This document shows positions 24,210 through 31,433 of a stretch of 33,379 nt of DNA, piece by piece (the first letter of the stretch is position 1; each line of letters starts with the position of its first letter). The DNA is taken from positions 1 through 33,379 of the forward strand of contig JAIULY010000012.1 in assembly GCA_022565875.1 (NCBI GenBank), given 5' to 3'. The stretch comes from Schleiferiaceae bacterium. Its GTDB lineage: Bacteria > Bacteroidota > Bacteroidia > Flavobacteriales > Schleiferiaceae. The position numbers were made by a program, and so were the translations under genes. The notes under the pieces were generated by a model. It was given only the letters and a program-made list of their open reading frames with translations. It searched no databases and was not told the DNA's origin.

Positions 24210-25688
24210 TCAAGGTGTTTGTTGGACCAATCGCACCGCCGCCATTATTTCTTGATTGCGTTGCGCTTTCAAAATATGTTTTGGTGGAGCCAATCTTTCG
24301 GAACAGTCCATCCTTGGACACGATTCGCAAGTTACCCCAACGTTCTTATTTTCAATTTTTGGATCATCAATGAACTTCACCTTTCGTTTGTTAGCTGGTG
24401 TCAATTCAAAGCCAATGCAGATACTTCTACCTGTTTGGCTACGTGCATTATCCGGCGTAAATGTACTCAAAATATAATAACTACGACCATCTGGATAATG
24501 AGAAATTTGTGTTCCAATAAAAGATTCACCAATAGCGTGATACTTGTTTGGATTTTTGCCAATAGCAATAGATAACCAACGCGCACAATAATGCTCTTTA
24601 AATCGGTTACCGTGGGGGTTGTGGGTTTTACTGAGATGCAGCTCTTTGGTTAATTCGTAAGCATTTTGAGTACGATGTATAGAAAATCTCAAAAAGAAAA
24701 GCTCTTTGATATTTAATAACCCCGGAAGCACATTAGTGAGGCGGTGCAGGAAGGTTTCAGGTGTTTCGCTGTATTTTGTTTGAATTTGGTGAAATGCACT
24801 AGGGTCAAAATGAGGCGAATTAAAAAACTTCAACAAATCGGGATATAAATTATTCTTGGGCAACAGGAAGGCTCCCGCAAAATAGCTAGCTTTAAAATTG
24901 TGTAATACTTCGTCAAACGTATCAAACTGAATCCAAGTAAACGTTTCAGGTCGCGGCGAAATATCCATCACACAGTAGCCCAGCTCCTTAGCCAACACAA
25001 ATCGCATTTGGCTTTCAGAAAGGCTTGGACTCAACCAGAGCTTGGGTTGATTTCCTGGAGTAAAAATGCTTCTCACTTCAGGAAATTGAAAGTCTTGAAG
25101 TTCATTTCGCGAAATTGAAAAGTTAAACTCCTCTTGGAGTAGCGCCTTTAAATCTTCACTAGAAACTTGATGATGCGCATTTAACCCATAACGCACTAAT
25201 GCTTGTTCCGCAAAAGTTTCGATTTCAGGAAACCAATTCAAATGCATTTCTTGGTAAGAGCGCAGTGCCGAAAGGAAAAAGGTATCGCGTTTAAGATTTA
25301 CAGATCTAGCGATATCAAAAAGTGTATTAATAAATGCCGATGTTTTCTCTGGTGCCTCCGCAATAATGTCAATGAGGTCGGTTTCAGAGATACCAAAAAG
25401 ATCAAGTGGAATTTCCTTAAGGACACCACTTTGGAGAATTTCTGCCAAAGGCGCCATGTTTCCGGTCAATTTTAAGGATACCAACTCCTCATAATCAACC
25501 TCGAGCGCCTCTGCCAAGAGAATTATTTTATCTGTTTTGGGATATTTTTTCCCTTTTTCAATTTCATTGAGATAGGATTTCGAAAGCCCCGTTTTCTTAC
25601 TCAACCCGAAAAGAGAAAGGTCCTTAAGCCCCCTCATCTGCTTGATTTTCAAACCTAAAATCACCTTTACATGTGCTTCACTTACCAT
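24210..25688 (-). CDS. RamB/ScfR-like regulator of the glyoxylate shunt (XRE + IrrE-like)
   Basis: A 492-residue transcription regulator. The N-terminal Cro/C1 helix-turn-helix (about 8-70, LSLFGLSKKTGLSKSYLNEIEKGKKYP) is followed by a helical linker and an ImmA/IrrE-like domain (about 170-300). A C-terminal domain (about 330-490) ends with a Cys cluster CESCPRMDCSER (454-465). This architecture is that of RamB and related short-chain-fatty-acid/acetate regulators, which control aceA and aceB in actinobacteria. In the IrrE domain the metal motif HExxH is replaced by KELGY (234-238), so it is not expected to be a zinc protease. It is divergent from aceB, and each promoter carries a similar palindrome, so it very likely controls aceBA and itself. 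Confidence 0.87.
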   Translation of the reverse strand: MVSEAHVKVILGLKIKQMRGLKDLSLFGLSKKTGLSKSYLNEIEKGKKYPKTDKIILLAEALEVDYEELVSLKLTGNMAPLAEILQSGVLKEIPLDLFGISETDLIDIIAEAPEKTSAFINTLFDIARSVNLKRDTFFLSALRSYQEMHLNWFPEIETFAEQALVRYGLNAHHQVSSEDLKALLQEEFNFSISRNELQDFQFPEVRSIFTPGNQPKLWLSPSLSESQMRFVLAKELGYCVMDISPRPETFTWIQFDTFDEVLHNFKASYFAGAFLLPKNNLYPDLLKFFNSPHFDPSAFHQIQTKYSETPETFLHRLTNVLPGLLNIKELFFLRFSIHRTQNAYELTKELHLSKTHNPHGNRFKEHYCARWLSIAIGKNPNKYHAIGESFIGTQISHYPDGRSYYILSTFTPDNARSQTGRSICIGFELTPANKRKVKFIDDPKIENKNVGVTCESCPRMDCSERLAPPKHILKAQRNQEIMAAVRLVQQTP

Positions 25689-25707
25689 TTCTACGCTGTA
25701 TTTGAAT

Positions 25708-25719
25708 GCGAAAGTACGC
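25708..25719. promoter_or_regulatory. Putative operator O1, over the regulator's -7 element
   Basis: GCGAAAGTACGC, 10 of 12 bases identical to the perfect palindrome at 25760-25771. It covers the regulator's -7 box (25709-25716), so binding would repress the regulator. Confidence 0.55.
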
Positions 25720-25738
25720 CCTTTTTACAAAAGACAAA
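25709..25738 (-). promoter_or_regulatory. Promoter of the RamB-like regulator
   Basis: On the minus strand TTTG (25738-25735), an 18-base spacer, then TACTTTCG (25716-25709), one mismatch from TAnnTTTG. It ends 20 bases before the ATG at 25688. Confidence 0.5.
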
Positions 25739-25758
25739 AAAACATTTTTTTCACTTTT

Positions 25759-25772
25759 AGCGAACGTTCGCT
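25759..25772. promoter_or_regulatory. Putative operator O2, beside the aceB -33 element
   Basis: AGCGAACGTTCGCT, a perfect 14-bp palindrome, shares its last T with the TTG -33 element (25772-25774) of the aceB promoter. This is the position expected of a site that blocks or recruits RNA polymerase. Confidence 0.65.
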
Positions 25773-25802
25773 TGTATATTTAAATTCGCTGACATATGTT
25801 TG
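25772..25802 (+). promoter_or_regulatory. Promoter of aceB-aceA
   Basis: TTG (25772-25774), a 20-base spacer, and TATGTTTG (25795-25802), a full match to TAnnTTTG; the aceB ATG is 19 bases further on. It is the clearest promoter in the window. Confidence 0.75.
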
Positions 25803-25821
25803 CACCGTAAAACGATACGAT

Positions 25822-27426
25822 ATGAATGCGACATTAGTAAAGCTTGTTTATGACGTAGACATCCAAGGCGATATTCTTCCTCGTTTTGATGAAATTTTAA
25901 CAGCAGAGGCCATCTCCTTCATTAAAATACTCCATCAAAAATTCGAAGGTACACGCCAAGCGCTTTTAGAGCAACGTCAAGAAACACAACGACAGATTGA
26001 GGCAGGCGTACCGCTTACCTTTCCCAAAGAAACCAAGAACATTCGCACTACCGACTGGAAAATAGCCCCTATACCTGCCTATCTTGAGGACAGGAGAGTA
26101 GAAATTACAGGGCCTGTAGATCGGAAAATGGTTATCAACGCCTTAAACTCCAATGCGAAAGTATTTATGGCCGATTTTGAAGATAGCCACGCTCCCACTT
26201 GGGCGGGGACTATTCAGGGTCAGATCAACTTATTGGACGCCAACAAAGGCACCATTTCTTACCAAAACCCAACTAGCGGTAAGCGGTACAAGCTCAATGA
26301 CAATCCCGCCATTTTATTTGTCCGACCAAGAGGTTGGCATTTAAATGAAAAACACGTCATCATTGCCGGAGAACCCGTTTCTGCAAGTCTATTTGATTTT
26401 GGGTTATACTTTTTTCACAATGCAGCACTATTGCTCCAAAGCGAAAAGGTTCCCACTTTTTACCTACCGAAGCTCGAACATTACAAAGAAGCGCGGCTGT
26501 GGAATGCTGTGTTCACTTTTGCGCAAGAGTACCTAAACATTCCAACAGGGACAATAAAAGCGACGGTTTTAATAGAAACCATTACAGCAAGCTTTCAGCT
26601 AGACGAAATTCTATACGAACTTCGGGAGCATGCTGCCGGCTTAAACTGCGGGCGTTGGGATTATATCTTCTCTTTTATCAAGCGGTTTCGCAATGACCCC
26701 AATTATATTTTACCTGACCGATCTGCTGTAACCATGCAAGTGCCCTTTATGGCCGCTTATGCCAAGCGCGTGGTGCAGGTTTGTCACACAAGAGGGGCAC
26801 ACGCTATGGGAGGTATGGCAGCACAAATCCCCATAAAAGGGGATGAAAAAGCCAATGTCGCCGCCTTTGAAAAAGTGCGTGCCGACAAGTTGAGAGAGGT
26901 GCAATTAGGGCATGACGGGACATGGGTCGCGCATCCCGGTTTGGTGGCAGTTGCTATGGACGTTTTTGACGAACACATGCCAACGGCCAATCAGATATCC
27001 AAGACTCTTCCAGAAGGCATCATAACCGAATCCGATTTGATAGCACCCCTAAAAGGTCCTGTAACCGAGGAAGGGGTTCGCATGAACATACAGGTGGGGC
27101 TACTTTATGTAAGTGCTTGGTTAAGTGGAACAGGTGCAGCAGCCATACACCATTTAATGGAAGATGCCGCCACAGCAGAAATATCGAGAACTCAACTGTG
27201 GCAATGGATACGATTTGCAGTAAAATTGGAGAACGGCCACACCTTAACGCCTGAGTTATACAAAGCGTATCGTGCTGAAGAAGTGCTCAAAATAGAACAA
27301 CAAGAAGGACACCCTACAACCTGGATTGCGCAATTACCGAGAGCCATCGCCCTATTTGATGATTTGGTATTAAAACCAGATTTCACGGATTTTTTGACAC
27401 TAGAAGCTTACAATTTTTTTGAATAA
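25822..27426 (+). CDS. aceB: Malate synthase A
   Basis: Condenses glyoxylate with acetyl-CoA to malate, the second step of the glyoxylate shunt. From ATG 25822 the protein is 534 residues, the usual malate synthase A length. Motifs: FMADFEDSHAPTW (catalytic acidic loop), LFVRPRGWHLNEKH, PTFYLPKLEHYKEARLWN, TIKATVLIETITASFQLDEILYELREH, the RGAHAMGGMAAQIP loop, and WLSGTGAAAIHHLMEDAATAEISRTQ. An open frame upstream to 25642 crosses the promoter, so ATG 25822 is chosen. aceA follows after 26 bases, a two-gene operon allowing growth on acetate or fatty acids. Confidence 0.97.
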   Translation: MNATLVKLVYDVDIQGDILPRFDEILTAEAISFIKILHQKFEGTRQALLEQRQETQRQIEAGVPLTFPKETKNIRTTDWKIAPIPAYLEDRRVEITGPVDRKMVINALNSNAKVFMADFEDSHAPTWAGTIQGQINLLDANKGTISYQNPTSGKRYKLNDNPAILFVRPRGWHLNEKHVIIAGEPVSASLFDFGLYFFHNAALLLQSEKVPTFYLPKLEHYKEARLWNAVFTFAQEYLNIPTGTIKATVLIETITASFQLDEILYELREHAAGLNCGRWDYIFSFIKRFRNDPNYILPDRSAVTMQVPFMAAYAKRVVQVCHTRGAHAMGGMAAQIPIKGDEKANVAAFEKVRADKLREVQLGHDGTWVAHPGLVAVAMDVFDEHMPTANQISKTLPEGIITESDLIAPLKGPVTEEGVRMNIQVGLLYVSAWLSGTGAAAIHHLMEDAATAEISRTQLWQWIRFAVKLENGHTLTPELYKAYRAEEVLKIEQQEGHPTTWIAQLPRAIALFDDLVLKPDFTDFLTLEAYNFFE

Positions 27427-27452
27427 ACAATTGACCATTAACACAAGTAAAC

Positions 27453-28730
27453 ATGAACAAATCAGAATTCATTAAGGCCTTAGAGGCCGATTGGACAAAG
27501 AATGCACGTTGGGAAGGAATCACACGCCCTTACACCGCAGCGGATGTGTTGCGATTGCGAGGAACCGTTACCATTACCCACACCTTAGCTCAGCTTGGTG
27601 CGGAGAAATTGTATCGCAAATTGACAACGCAACCAGTAGTCAGTGCCTTAGGCGCATTGACAGGCAATCAAGCCATTCAAGAAGTAACCGCGGGCTTAGA
27701 AGCGATTTACTTAAGCGGATGGCAAGTTGCAGCAGACGCCAACTTGGCCGGTCACATGTTCCCGGACCAATCATTGTATCCCGCAAACAGTGTTCCTGCC
27801 GTTGTAAAACGCATCAACCACGCTTTGCTGCGCGCAGATCAAATCCAGAGCGTAGACGGCAATGGCGATATCGATTGGTTAGTTCCCATTGTGGCCGATG
27901 CGGAAGCCGGTTTCGGCGGAAATCTCAATGCCTTTGAGCTCATGAAAGACATGATTGAAGCCGGAGCAGCAGGGGTCCACTTTGAAGATCAGCTTTCGTC
28001 AGCAAAAAAATGCGGACACTTGGGAGGCAAGGTATTAGTGCCTACACAAGAAGCCATAAACAAACTCGTTGCAGCAAGGCTTGCGGCAGACGTAGCAGGC
28101 GTATCGACCTTAATCATCGCCAGAACAGATGCTGACGCGGCCAACTTACTCACTAGTGATGTTGATGAAAGAGACCGAGAATTCATAACAGGGGAACGTA
28201 CCCCAGAAGGATTTTTCTTTGTCAATTGCGGTATTGAGCAAGCCATCAGTCGCGGATTGAGCTACGCACCCTATGCCGATTTAATTTGGATGGAGACTTC
28301 AAAACCAGATTTAGACGAAGCCAAAGCATTTGCAGCAGCCATTCACAAAGAATTCCCTGGGAAAATGCTTGCCTACAATTGCAGTCCCTCTTTCAATTGG
28401 GCTTCTAAACTATCGCAAGAGGAAATGAGCACATTTAGAGAGTCCTTGGCAGCCCTAGGTTTCAAATTCCAATTCATCACCCTAGCCGGATTCCATGCTT
28501 TGAATACCAGCATGTTTGAATTGTCTTTAGCTTATAAAGAATCGGGAATGGCAGGCTACAGTCAATTGCAACAAAAAGAATTTGAACTGCAAAAGAAAGG
28601 ATTCAAAGCCGTGAAGCACCAAAGCTTTGTGGGTACCGGTTACTACGACGACGTACAAAACGTCATTACGAGCGGTACATCATCTACCGTGGCCCTGAAA
28701 GACTCCACAGAAACAGCCCAATTCGTATAG
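27453..28730 (+). CDS. aceA: Isocitrate lyase
   Basis: Cleaves isocitrate to succinate and glyoxylate, the first step of the glyoxylate shunt. It has 425 residues, close to the compact bacterial type. The active-site [13 protein letters not shown] (185-197, catalytic Cys187) is the signature sequence with Leu at a position that is usually Met. [13 protein letters not shown] binds magnesium, and [22 protein letters not shown] and [14 protein letters not shown] are also canonical. It is co-transcribed with aceB and followed by a terminator. No aceK kinase/phosphatase gene is present, so control at this locus appears to be transcriptional. Confidence 0.97.
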   Translation: MNKSEFIKALEADWTKNARWEGITRPYTAADVLRLRGTVTITHTLAQLGAEKLYRKLTTQPVVSALGALTGNQAIQEVTAGLEAIYLSGWQVAADANLAGHMFPDQSLYPANSVPAVVKRINHALLRADQIQSVDGNGDIDWLVPIVADAEAGFGGNLNAFELMKDMIEAGAAGVHFEDQLSSAKKCGHLGGKVLVPTQEAINKLVAARLAADVAGVSTLIIARTDADAANLLTSDVDERDREFITGERTPEGFFFVNCGIEQAISRGLSYAPYADLIWMETSKPDLDEAKAFAAAIHKEFPGKMLAYNCSPSFNWASKLSQEEMSTFRESLAALGFKFQFITLAGFHALNTSMFELSLAYKESGMAGYSQLQQKEFELQKKGFKAVKHQSFVGTGYYDDVQNVITSGTSSTVALKDSTETAQFV

Positions 28731-28755
28731 TTTTTGTTTTTTTAGGTTTCATGAG

Positions 28756-28784
28756 AATGCAGTCATTATGGCTGCATTTTTTTA
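28756..28784 (+). terminator. Rho-independent terminator after aceA
   Basis: Stem AATGCAG (28756-28762) / CTGCATT (28772-28778) with a 9-base loop, running into a T-rich tract (TTTTTTTATTT). Confidence 0.85.
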
Positions 28785-29002
28785 TTTGAAGACGATACAG
28801 TTTAGGGTCAGAGAAACCATGTCAAAAAAAGAGCGACTGCCAAAAGTGAGAAGATAAATACTGGTAAAGTTCAGGAGAAATATAAGAGGGGTCGTCTATG
28901 AGTCAACATCAATAAATTGAAGTTTAGCGAAATTGATTTTGGGAGATTATAGGTGTGTGCGAACCTGCATCCATCTTACATCACAAAAACATACTGACAG
29001 CT

Positions 29003-29147
29003 CGAAATTATTATACGCTTATCACCAAATAACCTACATTTCGGAAATAAACATGCAAAATAATCAGTTGATTTTCAATTCAATAAAAACAAGCCGCCCT
29101 ACATTTTTGGAGACATCCGGATAAAACGAAATTATTATACGCTTATC
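29003..29147 (+). repeat. Exact 21-base direct repeat, two copies
   Basis: The same 21 bases, beginning CGAAATTATT and ending CGCTTATC, occur at 29003-29023 and 29127-29147, 124 bases apart. The second copy leads directly into the inverted-repeat element. Confidence 0.9.
29032..29119 (+). repeat. Left pair of degenerate CCTACATTT repeats (R1, R2)
   Basis: R1 29032-29053 (ACCTACATTTCGGAAATA...) and R2 29097-29119 (CCCTACATTTTTGGAG then ACATCCG). R1 is preceded by CCAAATA, exactly as the first copy on the right flank (33021-33027). Confidence 0.65.
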
Positions 29148-29155
29148 GTTTTGCG

Positions 29156-29262
29156 TGTATGAGAAGTAGCGGATTAAAAAGCACTTCACTTTCAGTTTGG
29201 TACTGACTTTTATTAAAAGCACTGACCTTTGATTTAGCACTGAACCCGCTATTTCTTGTACA
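29156..29262. repeat. Imperfect 20-bp inverted repeat element
   Basis: Left arm 29156-29175 and the reverse complement of right arm 29243-29262 agree at 16 of 20 bases (shared core TGTA..AGAA.TAGCGG.TT). Between the arms are AGCACTTCA, AGCACTGAC and AGCACTGAA. It lies about 180 bases downstream of the 267-residue gene and could also end its transcript. Confidence 0.6.
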
Positions 29263-29275
29263 AGCTGTTGGCAGC
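29247..29275 (+). repeat. Left copy of the CGCTAT...CTGTTG boundary motif
   Basis: CGCTATTTCTTGTACAAG followed by CTGTTGGCAGC; the right copy at 32993-33019 reads CGCTATCTTAATGCAC then CTGTTGCCAAC in the same orientation. Confidence 0.55.
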
Positions 29276-29439
29276 TGGTGTTCTCTCACCTGTTTTTGTA
29301 AATCATTTAGCTGTTGGATTACATTGTCTGTGTCGTATCAGGAGTTTATGTTTTTATTCTCGGAAGGGAAATAGGTTCATTATATTCAATTTTGTTTGGG
29401 TAAGCGTTCTCGTTCTTTTTCGGTAATTAAATTCCTAAT

Positions 29440-30243
29440 TCAATGCCTTGATGTTGGTAGGTGATTACCGATATACCCTACGTAAATATTAAGGTTCTCA
29501 GGATAAATATGAAATCTCAGATTGCCAGTTTTAATATGCAACTCAAAGCACTCTCGTCTTCCATCAGGCAAACTGAATACTCTCATATTGACAAGCTCTC
29601 GTTGTTGCATTGTAGAATTTGATTCAGGCGAAATATTTAATGCAGCGTTACTTTTTGCGTTTCGATAATTGAAACTGCCTTCATTCCAATGATTTACTAC
29701 ATAGTTGTCGAGTTCTCGAATTTTGTCAATAATCTGTTCAAGATAAGTTCCGCCAATAGCTTGTATTTGTGCTTCTATATTTGCACAAAAAACTATCCTC
29801 GAGAAAAGTTCTTCTCTTCTTTCCCAAAATGTTTGAGGCGTTAGTTCCCAATTATTATTTTCAAAAAAAGTATTGTATGATACTATATCACTGATGCAGG
29901 AATCTGCTGGAATGTCTTTAAAATTTATTCCATAAAAAGCATTATAAAGACGGTATTTTTCATTGAAGTTTTCAATAGATGGTATTGGCTCATCAATTGA
30001 ATTTATTTGTTGAAGCAAATTCGGTAACACCTGAATTGAGAACTGTTTGTCTTCCAAATTTGAAAATACTACTTCTGCAAATGTTCCTTCTTCAACTGTT
30101 ACATCCCATATAGAATCGTGCTTTAGAAAGATTTCATTTGCTTTACGCCCTTCAAATATTGCTTGTAAGGTTTGTAAGTTGCTTTCTAATTCATTTGTTG
30201 AAGCATCAACGTAACTTGGATTAAAAAGGTAATAATTAAACAT
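29440..30243 (-). CDS. Third protein of the DUF262-ATPase cassette, unknown
   Basis: I do not recognise this 267-residue protein. It is soluble, rich in Asn, Glu and aromatic residues, without a signal peptide or membrane helix. The N-terminal two thirds look alpha/beta. The C-terminal 35 residues form a distinct compact block, CFELHIKTGNLRFHIYP... then YVGYIGNHLPTSRH, whose H-x-K and R-x-H pairs and YIG-HLP ending look like a conserved functional core, possibly catalytic. Its ATG overlaps the end of the ATPase gene by 8 bases, so it is translated with it. By position it is the likely effector or partner of the ATPase. No terminator immediately follows its TGA at 29440. Confidence 0.8.
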   Translation of the reverse strand: MFNYYLFNPSYVDASTNELESNLQTLQAIFEGRKANEIFLKHDSIWDVTVEEGTFAEVVFSNLEDKQFSIQVLPNLLQQINSIDEPIPSIENFNEKYRLYNAFYGINFKDIPADSCISDIVSYNTFFENNNWELTPQTFWERREELFSRIVFCANIEAQIQAIGGTYLEQIIDKIRELDNYVVNHWNEGSFNYRNAKSNAALNISPESNSTMQQRELVNMRVFSLPDGRRECFELHIKTGNLRFHIYPENLNIYVGYIGNHLPTSRH

Positions 30244-31432
30244 TCTTCTTCAACCGAATTAAGTGTGAATAATCTATTTGAGTTTGGTCAAAGAATCCTT
30301 TTGGCCAATCTGTTAACTCCCCTTTTTCTTTTATTCCAATTGCCTTTATCTCTGGTTGCTTACCATTTTTATGCTGCTGGAAAAAGTTAACTATGACTTC
30401 ATTATTGTTTATTTCTTTCTCAGCAACTGCAATTTGAACACCATTAATAAAATGGTCACTATGTGTTTCTACGATTACATTAACACCAGCATTTGCAACC
30501 ATTGCTAAAAATCTACCAATTTTTGATTGTGCTGATGGGTGTAAATGTGCTTCTGGATTTTCTACAATTAAATAAGAACCCTTTTCAGCGATTAGACCTG
30601 ATGCAATAATTGGCAAAATATAACTAATTCCAAATCCAATATTTGTTGCAATTGTCGGGTTTGCTGTTGTAAATTGATTTTCAATGAGAACCTGACTTGT
30701 AAGCGCCTCTTTACTTTTTGTAGCTTTTACACTCACCCCTGGAATTATATAACCTAACCAAGCATTAACTTGGTCGCTTATGTTTACTGACTTTATAACT
30801 TCCATTTCTTTGGTAAAACGATTTTCAACACTTGCGTGAGGGCATAGCCTTTCAGAATTTACTTTATAATAACCTTCTTCAAGATCAATTATTTGTGCGG
30901 TGTTTTCTCCTTTCCAACCTGTATGTTGATAATCATAATATCTTAAATCCTGAGATATTCTTGGGCCTGTTCTTTCAGCATTTAAATAGTAAAACTGCTG
31001 TTTCAGAAGAGGTAGGTCTTTATATAAATAATTTTCTGAAAAAGCTATCTTGTTTGCCAAAATCCAAAGCTGCGGTTCAGTGGAATAGAGATTTTCAACG
31101 TAGGTTGCTTCAATATCTGAATCATCATAATTCAAACATATATTTATCTCAGATTTTGGAACATTTTTATTCAATACAAAATCAACTGTCCCAAGAGACA
31201 GACAAAAATCTTCATTCAAAGGGATTCTTGCTTCATTCCATCCAGATAGCATATATGATTTACTCGAAAAATCATAATATACACATCTATTAATTGTGCT
31301 TTTTAAAAACAATAAAGCTTGTATGGCAGTGCTTTTACCATTACCATTAACACCTGCCATAATTGTTAATTTATTTAATTGAATTTCAATGTCGGTAAAA
31401 CATTTGAAGTTATTTATTTTTAGTTTGCTCAT
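30236..31432 (-). CDS. AAA family ATPase with DUF3696 (COG4938-like)
   Basis: A 398-residue P-loop ATPase of the SMC/OLD-like class. It has an N-terminal KLKINNFKCFTDIEI and Walker A GVNGNGKST (27-35). The block YLNAERTGPR (149-158) and GFGISYILPIIASGLIA (266-282) come next. Walker B is LIVENPEAHLHP (288-299) and the switch region VETHSDHFINGVQIAV (321-336). The C-terminal GIKEKGELTDWPKGFFDQT is the hallmark DUF3696 tail. No nuclease (TOPRIM) domain is visible. ATPases of this kind recur in bacterial defence operons as sensors or regulators. Its ATG (31432) comes one base after the DUF262 stop, and its end overlaps the next gene by 8 bases. Confidence 0.92.
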   Translation of the reverse strand: MSKLKINNFKCFTDIEIQLNKLTIMAGVNGNGKSTAIQALLFLKSTINRCVYYDFSSKSYMLSGWNEARIPLNEDFCLSLGTVDFVLNKNVPKSEINICLNYDDSDIEATYVENLYSTEPQLWILANKIAFSENYLYKDLPLLKQQFYYLNAERTGPRISQDLRYYDYQHTGWKGENTAQIIDLEEGYYKVNSERLCPHASVENRFTKEMEVIKSVNISDQVNAWLGYIIPGVSVKATKSKEALTSQVLIENQFTTANPTIATNIGFGISYILPIIASGLIAEKGSYLIVENPEAHLHPSAQSKIGRFLAMVANAGVNVIVETHSDHFINGVQIAVAEKEINNNEVIVNFFQQHKNGKQPEIKAIGIKEKGELTDWPKGFFDQTQIDYSHLIRLKKNV

Positions 31433-31433
31433 T

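Larger units (their letters stand above)
28785..29439. other. Gene-free repeat-rich left flank of the accessory cassette
   Basis: No convincing gene lies in these 655 bases. The stretch holds an exact 21-base direct repeat (29003-29023 and 29127-29147), two copies of a degenerate CCTACATTT-type repeat, a 20-bp imperfect inverted repeat enclosing short AGCACTGA-like direct repeats, and a CGCTAT...CTGTTGGCAGC motif that recurs at the far side of the cassette. Confidence 0.7.

Noticed and set aside
27491-27937. 148-codon open frame inside aceA
   Set aside because: It is a shifted-frame shadow of isocitrate lyase, rich in Arg/Cys/Ser, with no recognisable domain.
28933-29124. 63-codon open frame in the left flank of the cassette
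   Set aside because: It runs through the repeat copies and encodes only repeat-derived sequence.
30832-31293. 153-codon open frame on the plus strand inside the ATPase gene
   Set aside because: It lies wholly antisense to a well-supported ATPase with intact Walker motifs and has no family resemblance; low GC makes such antisense frames long by chance.
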